A stretch of DNA of 64,000 bases. Source: CALZIK01 sp945787635. GTDB taxonomy: Bacteria; Acidobacteriota; Thermoanaerobaculia; Multivoradales; JAHEKO01. How positions within the stretch are numbered: position 1 is the first letter of the stretch; every line of letters begins with the position of its first letter. The position numbers and the translations under genes were made by a program. Positions 1 through 8,507 of this stretch are shown piece by piece. The notes below the pieces were generated by a model. That model was not told the DNA's origin. It did no database searches and saw only the letters and a program-made list of their open reading frames with translations. The DNA lies in assembly GCA_947259725.1 (NCBI GenBank), contig CAMYNM010000001.1:744001-808000 (forward strand), in the 5' to 3' direction.

Positions 1-556
1 GGTTGTGCGTCGCGTGGGCGTACTCGGCCACCGCGATGCGCGCGAGATCCTCCTCGCTGACGCCATGGGTGTCCATGTAGAGCTGCATCACCTCGGCGAA
101 AAGGTGGGGAAAGATGTAGGTCTTGCCTTCGCGCTCGTCCGGGTGCGAGAAAACCCCGAGCGCCCGGGCAATGAGCTGGCCGTCCATCTTGCCCTCGTCG
201 TTGCGCATCTTCTCGAAGCCCACGGCGATGCCGACGTCCCCCAGGCCCAGCAGGAGCTTGTGCGCGACCGAGAGAACCGCCTGTCCACCCGAAGCGCAGG
301 CGTTCTCGACCGACTCGATGGGTTTGCCCTCCAAGCCTGGAACCATCGCCATGAGGCCGGCGAGAAGGCCCTGGTCGTTGAGCGTAAACCCACAAGCGGA
401 GCCGATCGATCCGACGTCGAGAACCGACGGCTCGACCCCAACCTCCCGGCACGCGCCGGTGACCGCGTTCGAGATGATCTCGGGCACGGTCATGGTCTTC
501 AGCTTGCCGAATCTCGACTGACTGTAGGCAGCAACGTAAAGCGGCTGATTGAGCAT
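1..556 (-). CDS. Thiolase / acetyl-CoA acetyltransferase (N-terminal part, cut by window edge)
   Basis: The first 185 codons of a thiolase-fold protein, whose 3' end lies outside the window. ENACASGG (residues 84-91) carries the acyl-accepting cysteine, Cys87. The sequence resembles SCP-x type thiolases used in fatty acid or sterol side-chain breakdown rather than classical AtoB, but this is family-level recognition. The ATG at 556 is preceded by AGGAGG with seven bases of spacing. It is the last visible gene of the minus-strand chain that begins with the TetR gene at 7224 and lies 28 bases after the alpha/beta hydrolase. The likely role is thiolytic release of an acyl-CoA from the substrate handled by this operon. 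The C-terminal Cys/His half is not visible. Confidence 0.85.
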   Translation of the reverse strand, partial: MLNQPLYVAAYSQSRFGKLKTMTVPEIISNAVTGACREVGVEPSVLDVGSIGSACGFTLNDQGLLAGLMAMVPGLEGKPIESVENACASGGQAVLSVAHKLLLGLGDVGIAVGFEKMRNDEGKMDGQLIARALGVFSHPDEREGKTYIFPHLFAEVMQLYMDTHGVSEEDLARIAVAEYAHATHN

Positions 557-584
557 GGTTCTCTTCCTCCTGTCGCAGGTTTCC

Positions 585-1406
585 TCAGGTGACCCTCTGG
601 GTCGCGGCGCTCGAAGCGCTCATCCGCTCGAGAAACTCGAGGCAGACGGCCGAGAGCCAGGAAGGGTCTTCGGCGACCAGGGCATGCCCACTGGTCTCGT
701 GAACGCGGGTCTGCGCGCCGCGAATCGCCGACGCCAGCGCGACCGAGCGCTCCGGCGGAATCACTTCGTCTCCAGCTGCGATCACGACCAGGGTCGGGCA
801 GCGAATGGCGCTCAAGTGCGGGCGAAGATCGAGGGTCTCCATGGCGGCCAGGATGCCTTCGATCCCTTCGAACCAGACATCGGGCAAAGCCGCGACCTGG
901 GCGCGGCGCCCGGCAAGCTCTTCGGCGTACTTCGCGCGAAAGGAAGCCGAATAGACTTCTTCGACTACGCGGTCATGCAGGCGCCCCCTGTCGCCTCCGG
1001 ACAGCGCCTCGGCCGCGAGCACCCGCAAGTCCTCGATGCCGCGCCAGATCGACGGCGTCGCGTGATCGGTGACGGTCACCGCGATCAAGGAGCGCACGCG
1101 CTCGGGCCTCGAAGCGGCGAAAAGGACGCCTACCTCGCCCCCATACGAAGTCCCGAGCACGTGCGCTGATTCGATTTCCAGATGATCCAGGAGCGCGGTC
1201 AGTTCCTCGACATTGTCGGACAGCTTCGCCGGCGCCGGGCCGGGACTCAGAAGCTGGCCGCGCAGGTCGTTGAGGATCAGGCGATGGCTTTTCGCTAGAC
1301 GAGAGGACACCGGCTCCCAGGCCGCGTAGGTCATCAGCCCACCGTTCAGAAGCAGCAAGGGCTCGCCGTCGCCCTCGACCTTGTGGGCCAGAAGCTCGGC
1401 GCTCAC
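585..1406 (-). CDS. Alpha/beta hydrolase
   Basis: A 273-residue soluble alpha/beta hydrolase. The nucleophile elbow is GTSYG with Ser87. A likely acid lies in the AAGDEV segment near residue 212 and the catalytic His in SGHAL near residue 242. There is no signal peptide or membrane segment, so it is probably cytoplasmic. The ATG overlaps the TGA of the upstream hydrolase gene by four bases (ATGA), so the two are probably translationally coupled. Within an operon of thiolase, KAS III-like and SDR genes it could cleave an ester, lactone or carbon-carbon bond in the imported substrate. The exact reaction cannot be read from the sequence. Confidence 0.85.
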   Translation of the reverse strand: MSAELLAHKVEGDGEPLLLLNGGLMTYAAWEPVSSRLAKSHRLILNDLRGQLLSPGPAPAKLSDNVEELTALLDHLEIESAHVLGTSYGGEVGVLFAASRPERVRSLIAVTVTDHATPSIWRGIEDLRVLAAEALSGGDRGRLHDRVVEEVYSASFRAKYAEELAGRRAQVAALPDVWFEGIEGILAAMETLDLRPHLSAIRCPTLVVIAAGDEVIPPERSVALASAIRGAQTRVHETSGHALVAEDPSWLSAVCLEFLERMSASSAATQRVT

Positions 1407-2431
1407 TGCGCTTCCCCGGTCGCCTCAGCGGCCGCCGCCGATTCGTCGATCGGGGCGCCGAATGGTTCTGGCTCTGGCCCTGGCTCGGTCGCAGCAGCGG
1501 GCGGCTCCATCGCGAGAACGTCGGCGAGCCGTACCGCGAGCTTCGCCGGGCACTCGTTGGCGGGATGGTGGCCGCAGCCCGAGATGGTCGTGATCCGCGC
1601 GCGCGGCAGCTCGGCCGCCATGCGCTCGGCGTAGGCGAGAGTCATCAACTGATCCGACTCGCCCCAGAGCAGATCGACCGGTACCGTGACCTCACTCAGG
1701 CGCCCGTCCAGAAGATGGGCAACCAGAGAGCCGACATCGGCGGTCACCCGGCCGATAGGACCCATTGCCGACTGCTCGACGATGTCGTCGAGCACGAAGT
1801 CCGGGGTCGGCGGACTGGCCGGGTCGCGCAGCGCCGCCATCAGGTTCCGGGCCGCCTCCCGGTCAACCGGCGCCAGGCTCAAGTCCGGCCGGTCACCGGT
1901 GAGCGCGCCGCCGTTGATCAAGATGACCCGGCTCACGGATGCCGGATGGCGGTGAGCCTGGATCGTCGCAAGCCACGCTCCCATCGAGTGGCCTACCAGA
2001 ATGACCGGCTCGCCGGGCGCCGCTGCGGCCAGGAGTTCCTCGACGCCCGTGTACACCAGCTCCATCGGCAGGGTCCCCTCGGTGGGCTCGCTGTCGCCGT
2101 GTCCCGGAAGATCCGGAATCAGAACCCGATGGTCGGCCAACAGGCTCGAGACGATGCCCTGAAACGCTCCAGCCTGATCCCCGACGCCGTGCAGCAGGAC
2201 GATCGTTGAGCCGTCGCCTCCTTCCCAATAGGCGAGGTTACCGACCTGAGTGTCGATCCTCTCGAGCTCGAGGCCGGCCTTGGCAAGCGCGCGGCGCGTG
2301 ACGCGCTCGTAGACGGCGAGAGGGTTCGCCCGCATCCACCAGAAGCCCGCTACGAGGAGGAGCACGATCACCGTGAGGATCCCGAGCACCCAGCTCAGGG
2401 CGGAACCGTCGGAACGAGCTCGTGTCTTCAT
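1403..2431 (-). CDS. Membrane-anchored alpha/beta hydrolase
   Basis: A 342-residue alpha/beta hydrolase with one N-terminal membrane helix (about residues 11-31), then a lipase/esterase-like fold. LLHGVGD around residue 79 supplies the oxyanion region, GHSMG has nucleophile Ser149, and GHHPAN near the C-terminus supplies the His. The tail is rich in Ala, Pro and Glu and probably disordered. I chose the ATG at 2431 because it overlaps the TGA of the KAS III-like gene as ATGA; the open frame runs further upstream, but that part has no family resemblance. It is flanked on both sides by four-base overlaps, so it belongs firmly to the operon. The anchor suggests it acts at the inner membrane on a lipophilic substrate. 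Confidence 0.85.
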   Translation of the reverse strand: MKTRARSDGSALSWVLGILTVIVLLLVAGFWWMRANPLAVYERVTRRALAKAGLELERIDTQVGNLAYWEGGDGSTIVLLHGVGDQAGAFQGIVSSLLADHRVLIPDLPGHGDSEPTEGTLPMELVYTGVEELLAAAAPGEPVILVGHSMGAWLATIQAHRHPASVSRVILINGGALTGDRPDLSLAPVDREAARNLMAALRDPASPPTPDFVLDDIVEQSAMGPIGRVTADVGSLVAHLLDGRLSEVTVPVDLLWGESDQLMTLAYAERMAAELPRARITTISGCGHHPANECPAKLAVRLADVLAMEPPAAATEPGPEPEPFGAPIDESAAAAEATGEAQ

Positions 2432-3441
2432 TCGTGACCTCCAAGATCGTGCTGGATCCGAAACGCGCAGCCCGCCTGGTTGTAGCCGACCCCCGAGCCG
2501 ACGAAGACCACCAGGTCGCCGGGCGAGACCTCGCCCTGGGCGACGGCATCGTCGAACGCCATCCCCAGACAAGCCGAGCCGGTGTAGCCACACTCCTCCA
2601 TGATCGTGTGGGTTCTCTCCAAGGGCAGGCCGAGCTCCTCCATCACCAGCTCGATCGAGGGCTTGCGCACCTGGGTGAAGATCAGAAGGCTGATCTCGTC
2701 GAGGCCGAAGTCACCGTTTTGGGCCAGGCGGCGCACCAGCCGCGGCCAGCCCTCGTGGTTGACCTCGGGAGGATAGCGCTCGATCAACCGCACCCGCGTC
2801 CGTCCCTCCTCCACGCTCGCCGCGGTCGCCGGCTCGTAGGTGCCACCCGAGTAGATCCCCCAGTGCCGATGATACGAGCCGTCAGCCTGGGTGGCGGCGG
2901 CCACGAACCCCGGCTGGTCGCCGGCCTCGAGCACCGCCGCTCCCGCGCCGTCGCCGTAGAAAAAGACCATCGGATCATCCGGCGCCGCGAGCTTGTGCAT
3001 CATGTAGACGCCGACCACCAGAACGGTCCGGAGAGAACGATTCGTGGCCAGCCAGCCCGCCGCGGTTGCCAGCCCGGTGGGAAAGGAAGCACAGGCACAA
3101 CCGATGTCGAAGGTGCCGGCGTTGACCGCGCCCAGCTTGTGCTGGAGCACCACCGAGGTCGCCGGCGTGATGTAGTCCGGCGAGTCCGTGCCGACGATCA
3201 CCAGATCGACGTCCTCTGCGCTGCGTCCGGCTCGTTCGAGCGCCTTCGCGGCGGCCGGGAGCGCCAGGTCCGAGGTCGCCCAGTCCTCCGGCGCATACCA
3301 GCGGCGGCGGATCCCGGTGGACTCCTCCATCTTGTCGACGAAGTCGGGCGAGTCGGTGAACCGAGCACGCAAGTCGTCGTTCGAGATCTCGATCTCGGGC
3401 AAGTAGCGGGCAGTCGCGACGATCTGGCCGATTCGATCCAT
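2428..3441 (-). CDS. KAS III (FabH)-like ketosynthase with an altered active site
   Basis: A 337-residue thiolase-superfamily protein aligning by eye with FabH/OleA-type enzymes. DIGCACASF (112-120) matches FabH DISAACAGF, putting the nucleophile at Cys117. FYGDGAGA (161-168) is the conserved central motif. The usual His of HQAN is replaced: the region reads FTQVRK (255-260), with Thr256 at the His position. The usual Asn of GNTS is Tyr286 in CGYTGSA. GGGAGG stands six bases before the ATG. It lies between the SDR and hydrolase genes. It may act as an acyltransferase or a thiolase-like lyase rather than a decarboxylating condensing enzyme. The family is clear; the reaction is not. Confidence 0.85.
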   Translation of the reverse strand: MDRIGQIVATARYLPEIEISNDDLRARFTDSPDFVDKMEESTGIRRRWYAPEDWATSDLALPAAAKALERAGRSAEDVDLVIVGTDSPDYITPATSVVLQHKLGAVNAGTFDIGCACASFPTGLATAAGWLATNRSLRTVLVVGVYMMHKLAAPDDPMVFFYGDGAGAAVLEAGDQPGFVAAATQADGSYHRHWGIYSGGTYEPATAASVEEGRTRVRLIERYPPEVNHEGWPRLVRRLAQNGDFGLDEISLLIFTQVRKPSIELVMEELGLPLERTHTIMEECGYTGSACLGMAFDDAVAQGEVSPGDLVVFVGSGVGYNQAGCAFRIQHDLGGHE

Positions 3442-3462
3442 CCCTGGTCCTCCCGCCGTCCC

Positions 3463-4215
3463 TCAGGTGCCCACCACCAGGCCGCCGTCCACCGAGAGTA
3501 CCGCGCCGGTGACGAAGGTCGCCGCGTCGGAAGCCAGCCAGAGATAGGCGTTGGCGATGTCGGAAGGCTCGCCCATGCGGCCGATCGGCGTGCGCGCGAC
3601 CATGCCGTCGAGGACCTTTTGGGGCATGCTCTTGAGAATCTCCGTGCCGATGAAACCCGGCGCTACGGCGTTCACGCGGATGCCGTAGCGGCCGAGCTCG
3701 CGCGACCAGGTCTTCGACAGGTTGATGACGCCAGCCTTGGTGGGCGCGTAGTTGCTCTGGCCGAAGTTGCCGTACAGGCCCACGACCGAGGAGGCGTTCA
3801 GGATGACTCCTCCACCGCCTCTGATCATGTGCGGGGCGACGGCGCGGCCGCAGTTGAAGACGCCCTTCAGGTTCACCGCGATGACGCCGTCGAACTGCTC
3901 GTCGGACATGACGCTCACGACCTCGCCGTCCTTCCACTTGACCAGCTGGGCATCGCGGACGATACCGGCGTTGTTGACCAGGACGTCGATGCTTCCGAAG
4001 CGCTCGACGACCTCCTCGACCGCGGCGTCGACGGCCTTCGAATCGGTGACGTCGACCGCTTGAAACAGGCCGTTCTCGGGCGCTTCGCTGTCGCCGATGT
4101 CCCACACCGCTACCCGAGAGCCTTCGGCGGCAAACGCCTCGACCGTGGCCCTGCCGATGCCCGCAGCGCCGCCGGTGACGATCACCACCCTGCCGGACAA
4201 TCCGGTCTCTTTCAT
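3463..4215 (-). CDS. SDR family oxidoreductase (FabG-like)
   Basis: A 250-residue classical short-chain dehydrogenase/reductase. TGGAAGIG (14-21) binds the NAD(P) cofactor, NNAG is at 81-84, and the catalytic set is Ser143, Tyr156 and Lys160. VNAVAPGFIGTE follows as in FabG and 3-hydroxyacyl-CoA dehydrogenases. Asp39 at the end of beta-2 favours NAD over NADP. AAAGGAG precedes the ATG by five bases. It follows the TonB receptor gene after an intercistronic hairpin and precedes the KAS III-like gene by 21 bases. In this setting it probably oxidises a hydroxyl on the imported lipid or acyl-CoA before thiolysis. Substrate not determinable. Confidence 0.9.
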   Translation of the reverse strand: MKETGLSGRVVIVTGGAAGIGRATVEAFAAEGSRVAVWDIGDSEAPENGLFQAVDVTDSKAVDAAVEEVVERFGSIDVLVNNAGIVRDAQLVKWKDGEVVSVMSDEQFDGVIAVNLKGVFNCGRAVAPHMIRGGGGVILNASSVVGLYGNFGQSNYAPTKAGVINLSKTWSRELGRYGIRVNAVAPGFIGTEILKSMPQKVLDGMVARTPIGRMGEPSDIANAYLWLASDAATFVTGAVLSVDGGLVVGT

Positions 4216-4233
4216 GGTGACTCCTTTGCTGAG

Positions 4234-4270
4234 GACCGCACCCCGGCCCGAGTCGCGCCGGGGTGCGGTC
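4234..4270 (-). terminator. Perfect 14-bp intercistronic hairpin
   Basis: The arms 4234-4247 and 4257-4270 are perfect inverted complements (GACCGCACCCCGGC) around a nine-base loop. The hairpin lies directly after the TonB receptor stop codon and before the SDR ribosome binding site. It has no U-tract on the minus strand, so it may be a partial terminator or an RNA-stabilising element that sets receptor versus enzyme expression. Confidence 0.6.
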
Positions 4271-4276
4271 GGATGA

Positions 4277-6544
4277 CTAGAAGAGACGGCGCCCGATGGT
4301 CGCGGTCACCGTACGCGGCTGGCCGAGCGAGCCTTGCAGGATCGCGAGCGCCGGGATGTTGTAGCCGTTCGTCAAGTAGACCTCATCGGTCAAGTTCTTG
4401 CCGTTGATCGCGACCGACCACTTGCCGTCGCTCGACAGCCAGCCGATTCGGGCGTTGACCAGGTCGAACGCCTTCTGCACGATCGGAGTCGTCCCGTTGC
4501 CCTCGTTGGTCAGCTCGGAGTCGTCGCGGTAGGCGTAACCGACGCTGCCGCTGATCAGACCGCCCCAGGCGGGCTGGTTGAAATTCAGGTTGAGCGCGCC
4601 GGTCAGCTCGGGGGCGTTGGTGATGACCTGGACGTCAGCCAGATCATTGTCATCGGTGTCGACAAAGTTCTCGCTCGTGTCGAGCAAGCTCAGGTTCCCC
4701 GACAGCCCGAGCCAGCTCACCGTCGGCGACTTCCAGTCCCACTCGACCTCCAGACCGTTGAGCGTCGCATCGCCGGCATTGACGAAGTCGCCGAGGAAAG
4801 ACTCGGCCGTGCCATCGCCGTCGCTGTCGAACTCGGTGAAGGTCGAGACCTGAACGTCGGTGTAGTCACCGGTGAAGAGGGCCGCGTTCAAGACCAGGCT
4901 GCGGTTGGCAAGCACCGACTTGACGCCCACCTCGGCCACGGTGAGCTCCTCGTCCACAAAGGGCTCGCCGGTCTTGGGAACGAAGAGCGTCTGCGCGCGG
5001 ACGTTGAACCCGCCGCTCTTGAAGCCACGGCTGAGCGAGACATAGCCCATGACGTCGTCGTTGAACTGGTAGTCGAGGCCGAGTTTGGGCGAGAGCGAAG
5101 AGAACGTCTTGGTCTGGTCGTAGTTCGCCGTCACGATGACCGGCATCGAGAAGGTGTCGTCGAGGTAGCCGGCGTTGAAGGCGCGGCCGTTCTTGTCCTC
5201 TTCGGTGAAGCGAGCACCGAAATTGAACGTCAGCTTCTCGTTGATTTGATAGCTGCCGTCCCCGAAGACGGCCAGCGAATCGGTGTTGGTGTCACCGTCG
5301 GTGGTGCCGAACTGCGGAAAGGGCGGAAAGGGGAAAAGCGTCCCGTCGAGGAAGATGTTCTGGACCAGCCCGCCGGCAAAGCCGTCGAAGTAATACAGGC
5401 CGAAGACGCCGTCGAGCTTCTCGCCACCGCTGTAGATGAATTGGAACTCCTGGGAATCCTGTTCGTCGAAATAGCTCGCGAACACGTCGACGATTCGCGC
5501 CGGTGAGGTGTCGAAATCGATATTGTTTTTCGAATCGGTCTCGCGATGGGCGGTGATCGACTTGAACTGCCAGTCGTCGTTGATGTCCCAAGTGACCGTG
5601 AGACCCCAGCCCTCGGAGTCGGTGCCGTTGGTGGGCGGCAGGCCGCTCTGGGTGTCGAAGTTGTCGAGGACCGGACACTGGATGCCATAGAATACCGGGC
5701 AAACTGTGTTGGCCGCCAGCCGCGTCAGGCCTTTGGGCTCGGCGGTGTCTTTGGTCTGGTCGTACCTGAGTTTGACGGTCACGTCATCGGATGCGAGCCA
5801 ATCCAGGCCAACCCGAAAGGCCGTGGTGTCCTTGTTCGATACCTCGCGGTTCTGGAAGAGGTTGTCGCCGTAGCCGTCGTGCTGAAGCGAAGCGAACGCG
5901 ACCTTGCCGCGCAGCTTGCCTTCGGAAAGCGGTCCGGCAAGGCTCATCTTGAAGTCCTGGTTCGAGAACGAGCCGAGCGTCACCGCGATCGATCCCTCCG
6001 GGGTATCGGTGATCTCCTTGCTCACGTACTTGATCGCGCCGCCGATGGTGTTCTTGCCGTAGAGGGTCCCCTGCGGGCCGCGCAGAACCTCGACCCGGGC
6101 GACGTCGAAGACGTCGAGCAGGGCGCCCTGGGGCCGGGCGATGTAGACATCGTCCAGGTAGAGCCCGACGCCGGGATCGACGCCCCAGAGCGGGTCGGCC
6201 TGGCCGACGCCGCGCATAAAGGCGGTCAGGGTGGTCGACTGGTTGCGCCCGGCATAGATCGAGAGATTCGGCACGTTGGCCTGGATCTCGGAGATGTCCA
6301 TGGGCGCGATCTCCTCGAAATCGTCACCCTTGATCATGGTGATCGCGATCGGCACCTCCTGGATATTCTCCTCACGCTTGCGCGCGGTGACCGTGATGAC
6401 GTCGGCCTCCTGGAGCATTTCCTCTGCGGTCGGCTCGGCTTCCTGGCTCTCGGCTTCGTCTTCGTCCTGCGCGAGCACCGGGACCGGCGTCACGGCGAGC
6501 AGCGCGATGAGCGCCAACGAAATGAATGGGATGAAACGATTCAT
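4277..6544 (-). CDS. TonB-dependent outer membrane receptor
   Basis: A 755-residue outer-membrane active transporter. It has a signal peptide ending near VLAQ (about residue 25), an acidic linker, the TonB-box-like ITVTARKRE, a plug domain with the VEVLRGPQGTLYGKNTIGG signature, and a long beta-barrel that ends in phenylalanine (GRRLF). The plug is of the kind common in sphingomonad-type receptors for sugars, steroids and aromatics. The ATG at 6544 has GGAGG six to seven bases upstream and overlaps the TetR stop as ATGA; an upstream in-frame extension is not needed. TetR control and downstream hydrolase, SDR and thiolase genes suggest uptake of a hydrophobic substrate. The ligand is unknown. 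Confidence 0.93.
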   Translation of the reverse strand: MNRFIPFISLALIALLAVTPVPVLAQDEDEAESQEAEPTAEEMLQEADVITVTARKREENIQEVPIAITMIKGDDFEEIAPMDISEIQANVPNLSIYAGRNQSTTLTAFMRGVGQADPLWGVDPGVGLYLDDVYIARPQGALLDVFDVARVEVLRGPQGTLYGKNTIGGAIKYVSKEITDTPEGSIAVTLGSFSNQDFKMSLAGPLSEGKLRGKVAFASLQHDGYGDNLFQNREVSNKDTTAFRVGLDWLASDDVTVKLRYDQTKDTAEPKGLTRLAANTVCPVFYGIQCPVLDNFDTQSGLPPTNGTDSEGWGLTVTWDINDDWQFKSITAHRETDSKNNIDFDTSPARIVDVFASYFDEQDSQEFQFIYSGGEKLDGVFGLYYFDGFAGGLVQNIFLDGTLFPFPPFPQFGTTDGDTNTDSLAVFGDGSYQINEKLTFNFGARFTEEDKNGRAFNAGYLDDTFSMPVIVTANYDQTKTFSSLSPKLGLDYQFNDDVMGYVSLSRGFKSGGFNVRAQTLFVPKTGEPFVDEELTVAEVGVKSVLANRSLVLNAALFTGDYTDVQVSTFTEFDSDGDGTAESFLGDFVNAGDATLNGLEVEWDWKSPTVSWLGLSGNLSLLDTSENFVDTDDNDLADVQVITNAPELTGALNLNFNQPAWGGLISGSVGYAYRDDSELTNEGNGTTPIVQKAFDLVNARIGWLSSDGKWSVAINGKNLTDEVYLTNGYNIPALAILQGSLGQPRTVTATIGRRLF

Positions 6545-7224
6545 TTTGCCTCCTTCCTCGCCGGGTCCGGGGATCCGGCGGGCGTTTTCGTGCGCTCGCC
6601 GTTCGGCCTGGGAAGCAGGCCGTAGCGAAGCAGCCGAATGAATTCCGTCCTCATTGTTCGTGGGCTCATGCCCAAGTGCATCGGGACACCGAAGCACTTC
6701 TCGACGGTGTAGAAATAGAACAGCCAGCGGGTCGCGACCATGACCGCGACCATCGGGTCGCCCTCGCCAAAGTCACCCGCCGCCTGGCGCCGGCGAAACT
6801 TCTCCGAGTAGGCCGCCTCGAAACGGCCCGCCATGCCTTCGTAGAAGGCGTGGATGTGCCGGCCTTCGAATTCGATGACGTCAACGTAGATCAGGAGAAT
6901 GTAGGGCTTGAAGGCCTCGACCACCTCCTCGATCGCGGCCGCCATCTCCTCGAGATCGTCCGGGAAGTCGGCCTTCGCGAAGAGCTGGTTGAGTCGCATG
7001 GACGGATCGGTCACTCGCTCCCAGTACTGATCGATGAGTCGTTGGAAGATCTCTTCCTTGTTGGAGAAGTGGTGGTAGAGGTTGCCGACCGAGAGGCCCG
7101 AGGCCGAGGCGATTGCACGCATCGACGTGGCTCGAAAGCCCCGACTCGAGAACAGGCACAGAGCCGCCTCGAGCGCCTGGGCGATTGAGGCTTCCGATCT
7201 ATCGTCTGCGGCTGCAGAGGGCAC
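6541..7224 (-). CDS. TetR family transcriptional regulator
   Basis: A 227-residue regulator. The N-terminal helix-turn-helix (about residues 12-60) reads typically for the family, with GNLYHHFSNKEEIF as recognition-helix and exit motif. The rest is an all-helical ligand domain with an unusual aromatic stretch (RWLFYFYT) that could line a hydrophobic pocket. The first possible start is GTG at 7224, with no clear Shine-Dalgarno. It is the first gene of the operon and its stop overlaps the receptor start by four bases. A perfect palindrome lies 11 bases upstream, so it probably represses itself and the whole operon until the lipophilic ligand, perhaps a pathway acyl-CoA, binds. Confidence 0.92.
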   Translation of the reverse strand: MPSAAADDRSEASIAQALEAALCLFSSRGFRATSMRAIASASGLSVGNLYHHFSNKEEIFQRLIDQYWERVTDPSMRLNQLFAKADFPDDLEEMAAAIEEVVEAFKPYILLIYVDVIEFEGRHIHAFYEGMAGRFEAAYSEKFRRRQAAGDFGEGDPMVAVMVATRWLFYFYTVEKCFGVPMHLGMSPRTMRTEFIRLLRYGLLPRPNGERTKTPAGSPDPARKEAK

Positions 7225-7234
7225 GAGATGACTA

Positions 7235-7254
7235 CCAACCGAACGTTCGGTTGG
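7235..7254. promoter_or_regulatory. Perfect 20-bp palindromic operator
   Basis: CCAACCGAACGTTCGGTTGG is identical to its own reverse complement. The CCGAACGTTCGG core is typical of TetR-family operators. It ends 11 bases before the TetR start codon at 7224, where it would block the promoter, so autorepression is the natural reading. Confidence 0.85.
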
Positions 7255-7305
7255 GAGTCTACCGACACTCCGCCTCTACCGTCAAGGGGCTGTCCGACTC
7301 CCCGC

Positions 7306-8457
7306 CTATCCGCCGTGGATCCGGCGCTCGATCAGATCGTCAGCCGACAGCTTGTCGCCGTCGCGACTCGTGCGGCGCACATAGGCAGGCGTCACGTCGT
7401 GAATCCGCATCTGGACGAGCGTGCGAAGCGGCAGTCCGCCATAGCCGAGCTCGCTCAGGGCCCTCACGTACTCGGGCCTGACGTCGTGAATGCGGGCCTC
7501 CACCCATCTGGAGGCGGGAAGATCGGCGTAGCCGAGCGCGGCCATCGCCCGAAGGTAGTCGGGCGTAACGTCGTGGATCCGCATCTCGACCAACCGCTCG
7601 GTGCTGGCCTCCCCGAGTCCGAAGCGTCTCACGGCCTTGACGTATTCCGGCGTCACGTCATGGATCCTCATCTCCACCAGGCGTCTCGAACCGGGGTCTT
7701 CGAAGCCCTCGCGGGCGAGAGCCTCGATGTACTCGGGCGTGACATCGTGAATCCGCATCTCCACCAGCCGCTCGGCCGTGAGGCCGTTGAGGCCGAGCCC
7801 GCCCATGGCAGCGACGTAGTCGGGGGTGACGTCGTGGATGCGCATCTCGACCAGGCGGCGGGCCGGCAGGTTCTCGTAGCCGGCTCGAGCCATGCCTCGG
7901 ATGTAGTCGCCGTCGACGTCGTGGATCCGCATCTCGACGATCCGTTCGAGCGCCAGGCGATCGTAGCCGAGAGTCGCGAGCTCCTGGATGAAGCCGGTGG
8001 TCACGTCGATCGAAGCCAGCTCGAAGACCTTGACCTCGGACAGATCTTCGAAGCCCAGAGCGGCCATGTCACGCAGGAACGTGGGGTTCGAATGGAATTC
8101 AAATCTGCCAGCCACCCGCTCGTTCGAGACCGAGTCCTTGGTCAGCAGGTAGCTGCCGGCTTCCCGCTCGACGGTGTGCGAGCCGGCGGCCCCGGACAGA
8201 AAGGCCCGCAGGGAGGCGTCCTCAACGCTGAAGGAATGGCTGGAGCGCCCCGAGCCCGAGCGTCGGTCGAGCTGGAGCCACCACCGGCTGGACCGGTTCC
8301 AGTTGGCCACCTTCGCTTCCCAGGTCCCAGTGACTCCCCCGGTCGCCTCGGCGAGCGCGCCGTCGCCACCCCATCCCACCGGCACCACCGGCGAAAGGAC
8401 CAGGACGCTGACGGCCAGTACGGCCGCGATGATCGACAGATGCAGGGTCTTCTTCAT
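7306..8457 (-). CDS. Secreted protein with tandem RIHDV repeats
   Basis: A 383-residue protein with a signal peptide or N-terminal anchor (about residues 1-37), a region of about 100 residues rich in Trp and Ser, then about nine 30-31-residue repeats from about residue 120 to the C-terminus. The repeat core is LVEMRIHDVTPEYV followed by an A-LGY-L segment. RIHDV occurs exactly seven times, and a degenerate RIHGG ends the protein. Similar repeats occur at the C-termini of M56/BlaR1-type peptidases and in stand-alone proteins of Acidobacteria (recalled, not searched). No enzyme domain is visible. AGGAGG precedes the ATG by seven bases. The BlaI-like dyad upstream suggests control linked to envelope or antibiotic stress. 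Function unknown; probably a helical-repeat binding scaffold in the periplasm. Confidence 0.8.
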   Translation of the reverse strand: MKKTLHLSIIAAVLAVSVLVLSPVVPVGWGGDGALAEATGGVTGTWEAKVANWNRSSRWWLQLDRRSGSGRSSHSFSVEDASLRAFLSGAAGSHTVEREAGSYLLTKDSVSNERVAGRFEFHSNPTFLRDMAALGFEDLSEVKVFELASIDVTTGFIQELATLGYDRLALERIVEMRIHDVDGDYIRGMARAGYENLPARRLVEMRIHDVTPDYVAAMGGLGLNGLTAERLVEMRIHDVTPEYIEALAREGFEDPGSRRLVEMRIHDVTPEYVKAVRRFGLGEASTERLVEMRIHDVTPDYLRAMAALGYADLPASRWVEARIHDVRPEYVRALSELGYGGLPLRTLVQMRIHDVTPAYVRRTSRDGDKLSADDLIERRIHGG

Positions 8458-8507
8458 GGTGTGGCCTCCTGGGTAGGGCTGGTTGCGGTCCGCTCGAGCT
8501 CCCTATT

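Noticed and set aside
2422..4407. A 661-codon open frame on the plus strand
   Set aside because: It is antisense to the KAS III-like and SDR genes, has no domain, and is explained by codon bias.
7306..8100. Regularly spaced direct repeats of about 90 bases, CRISPR-like at first sight
   Set aside because: The period is a multiple of three, the repeats are coding (RIHDV units), they are not separated by unique spacers, and no cas gene is near.
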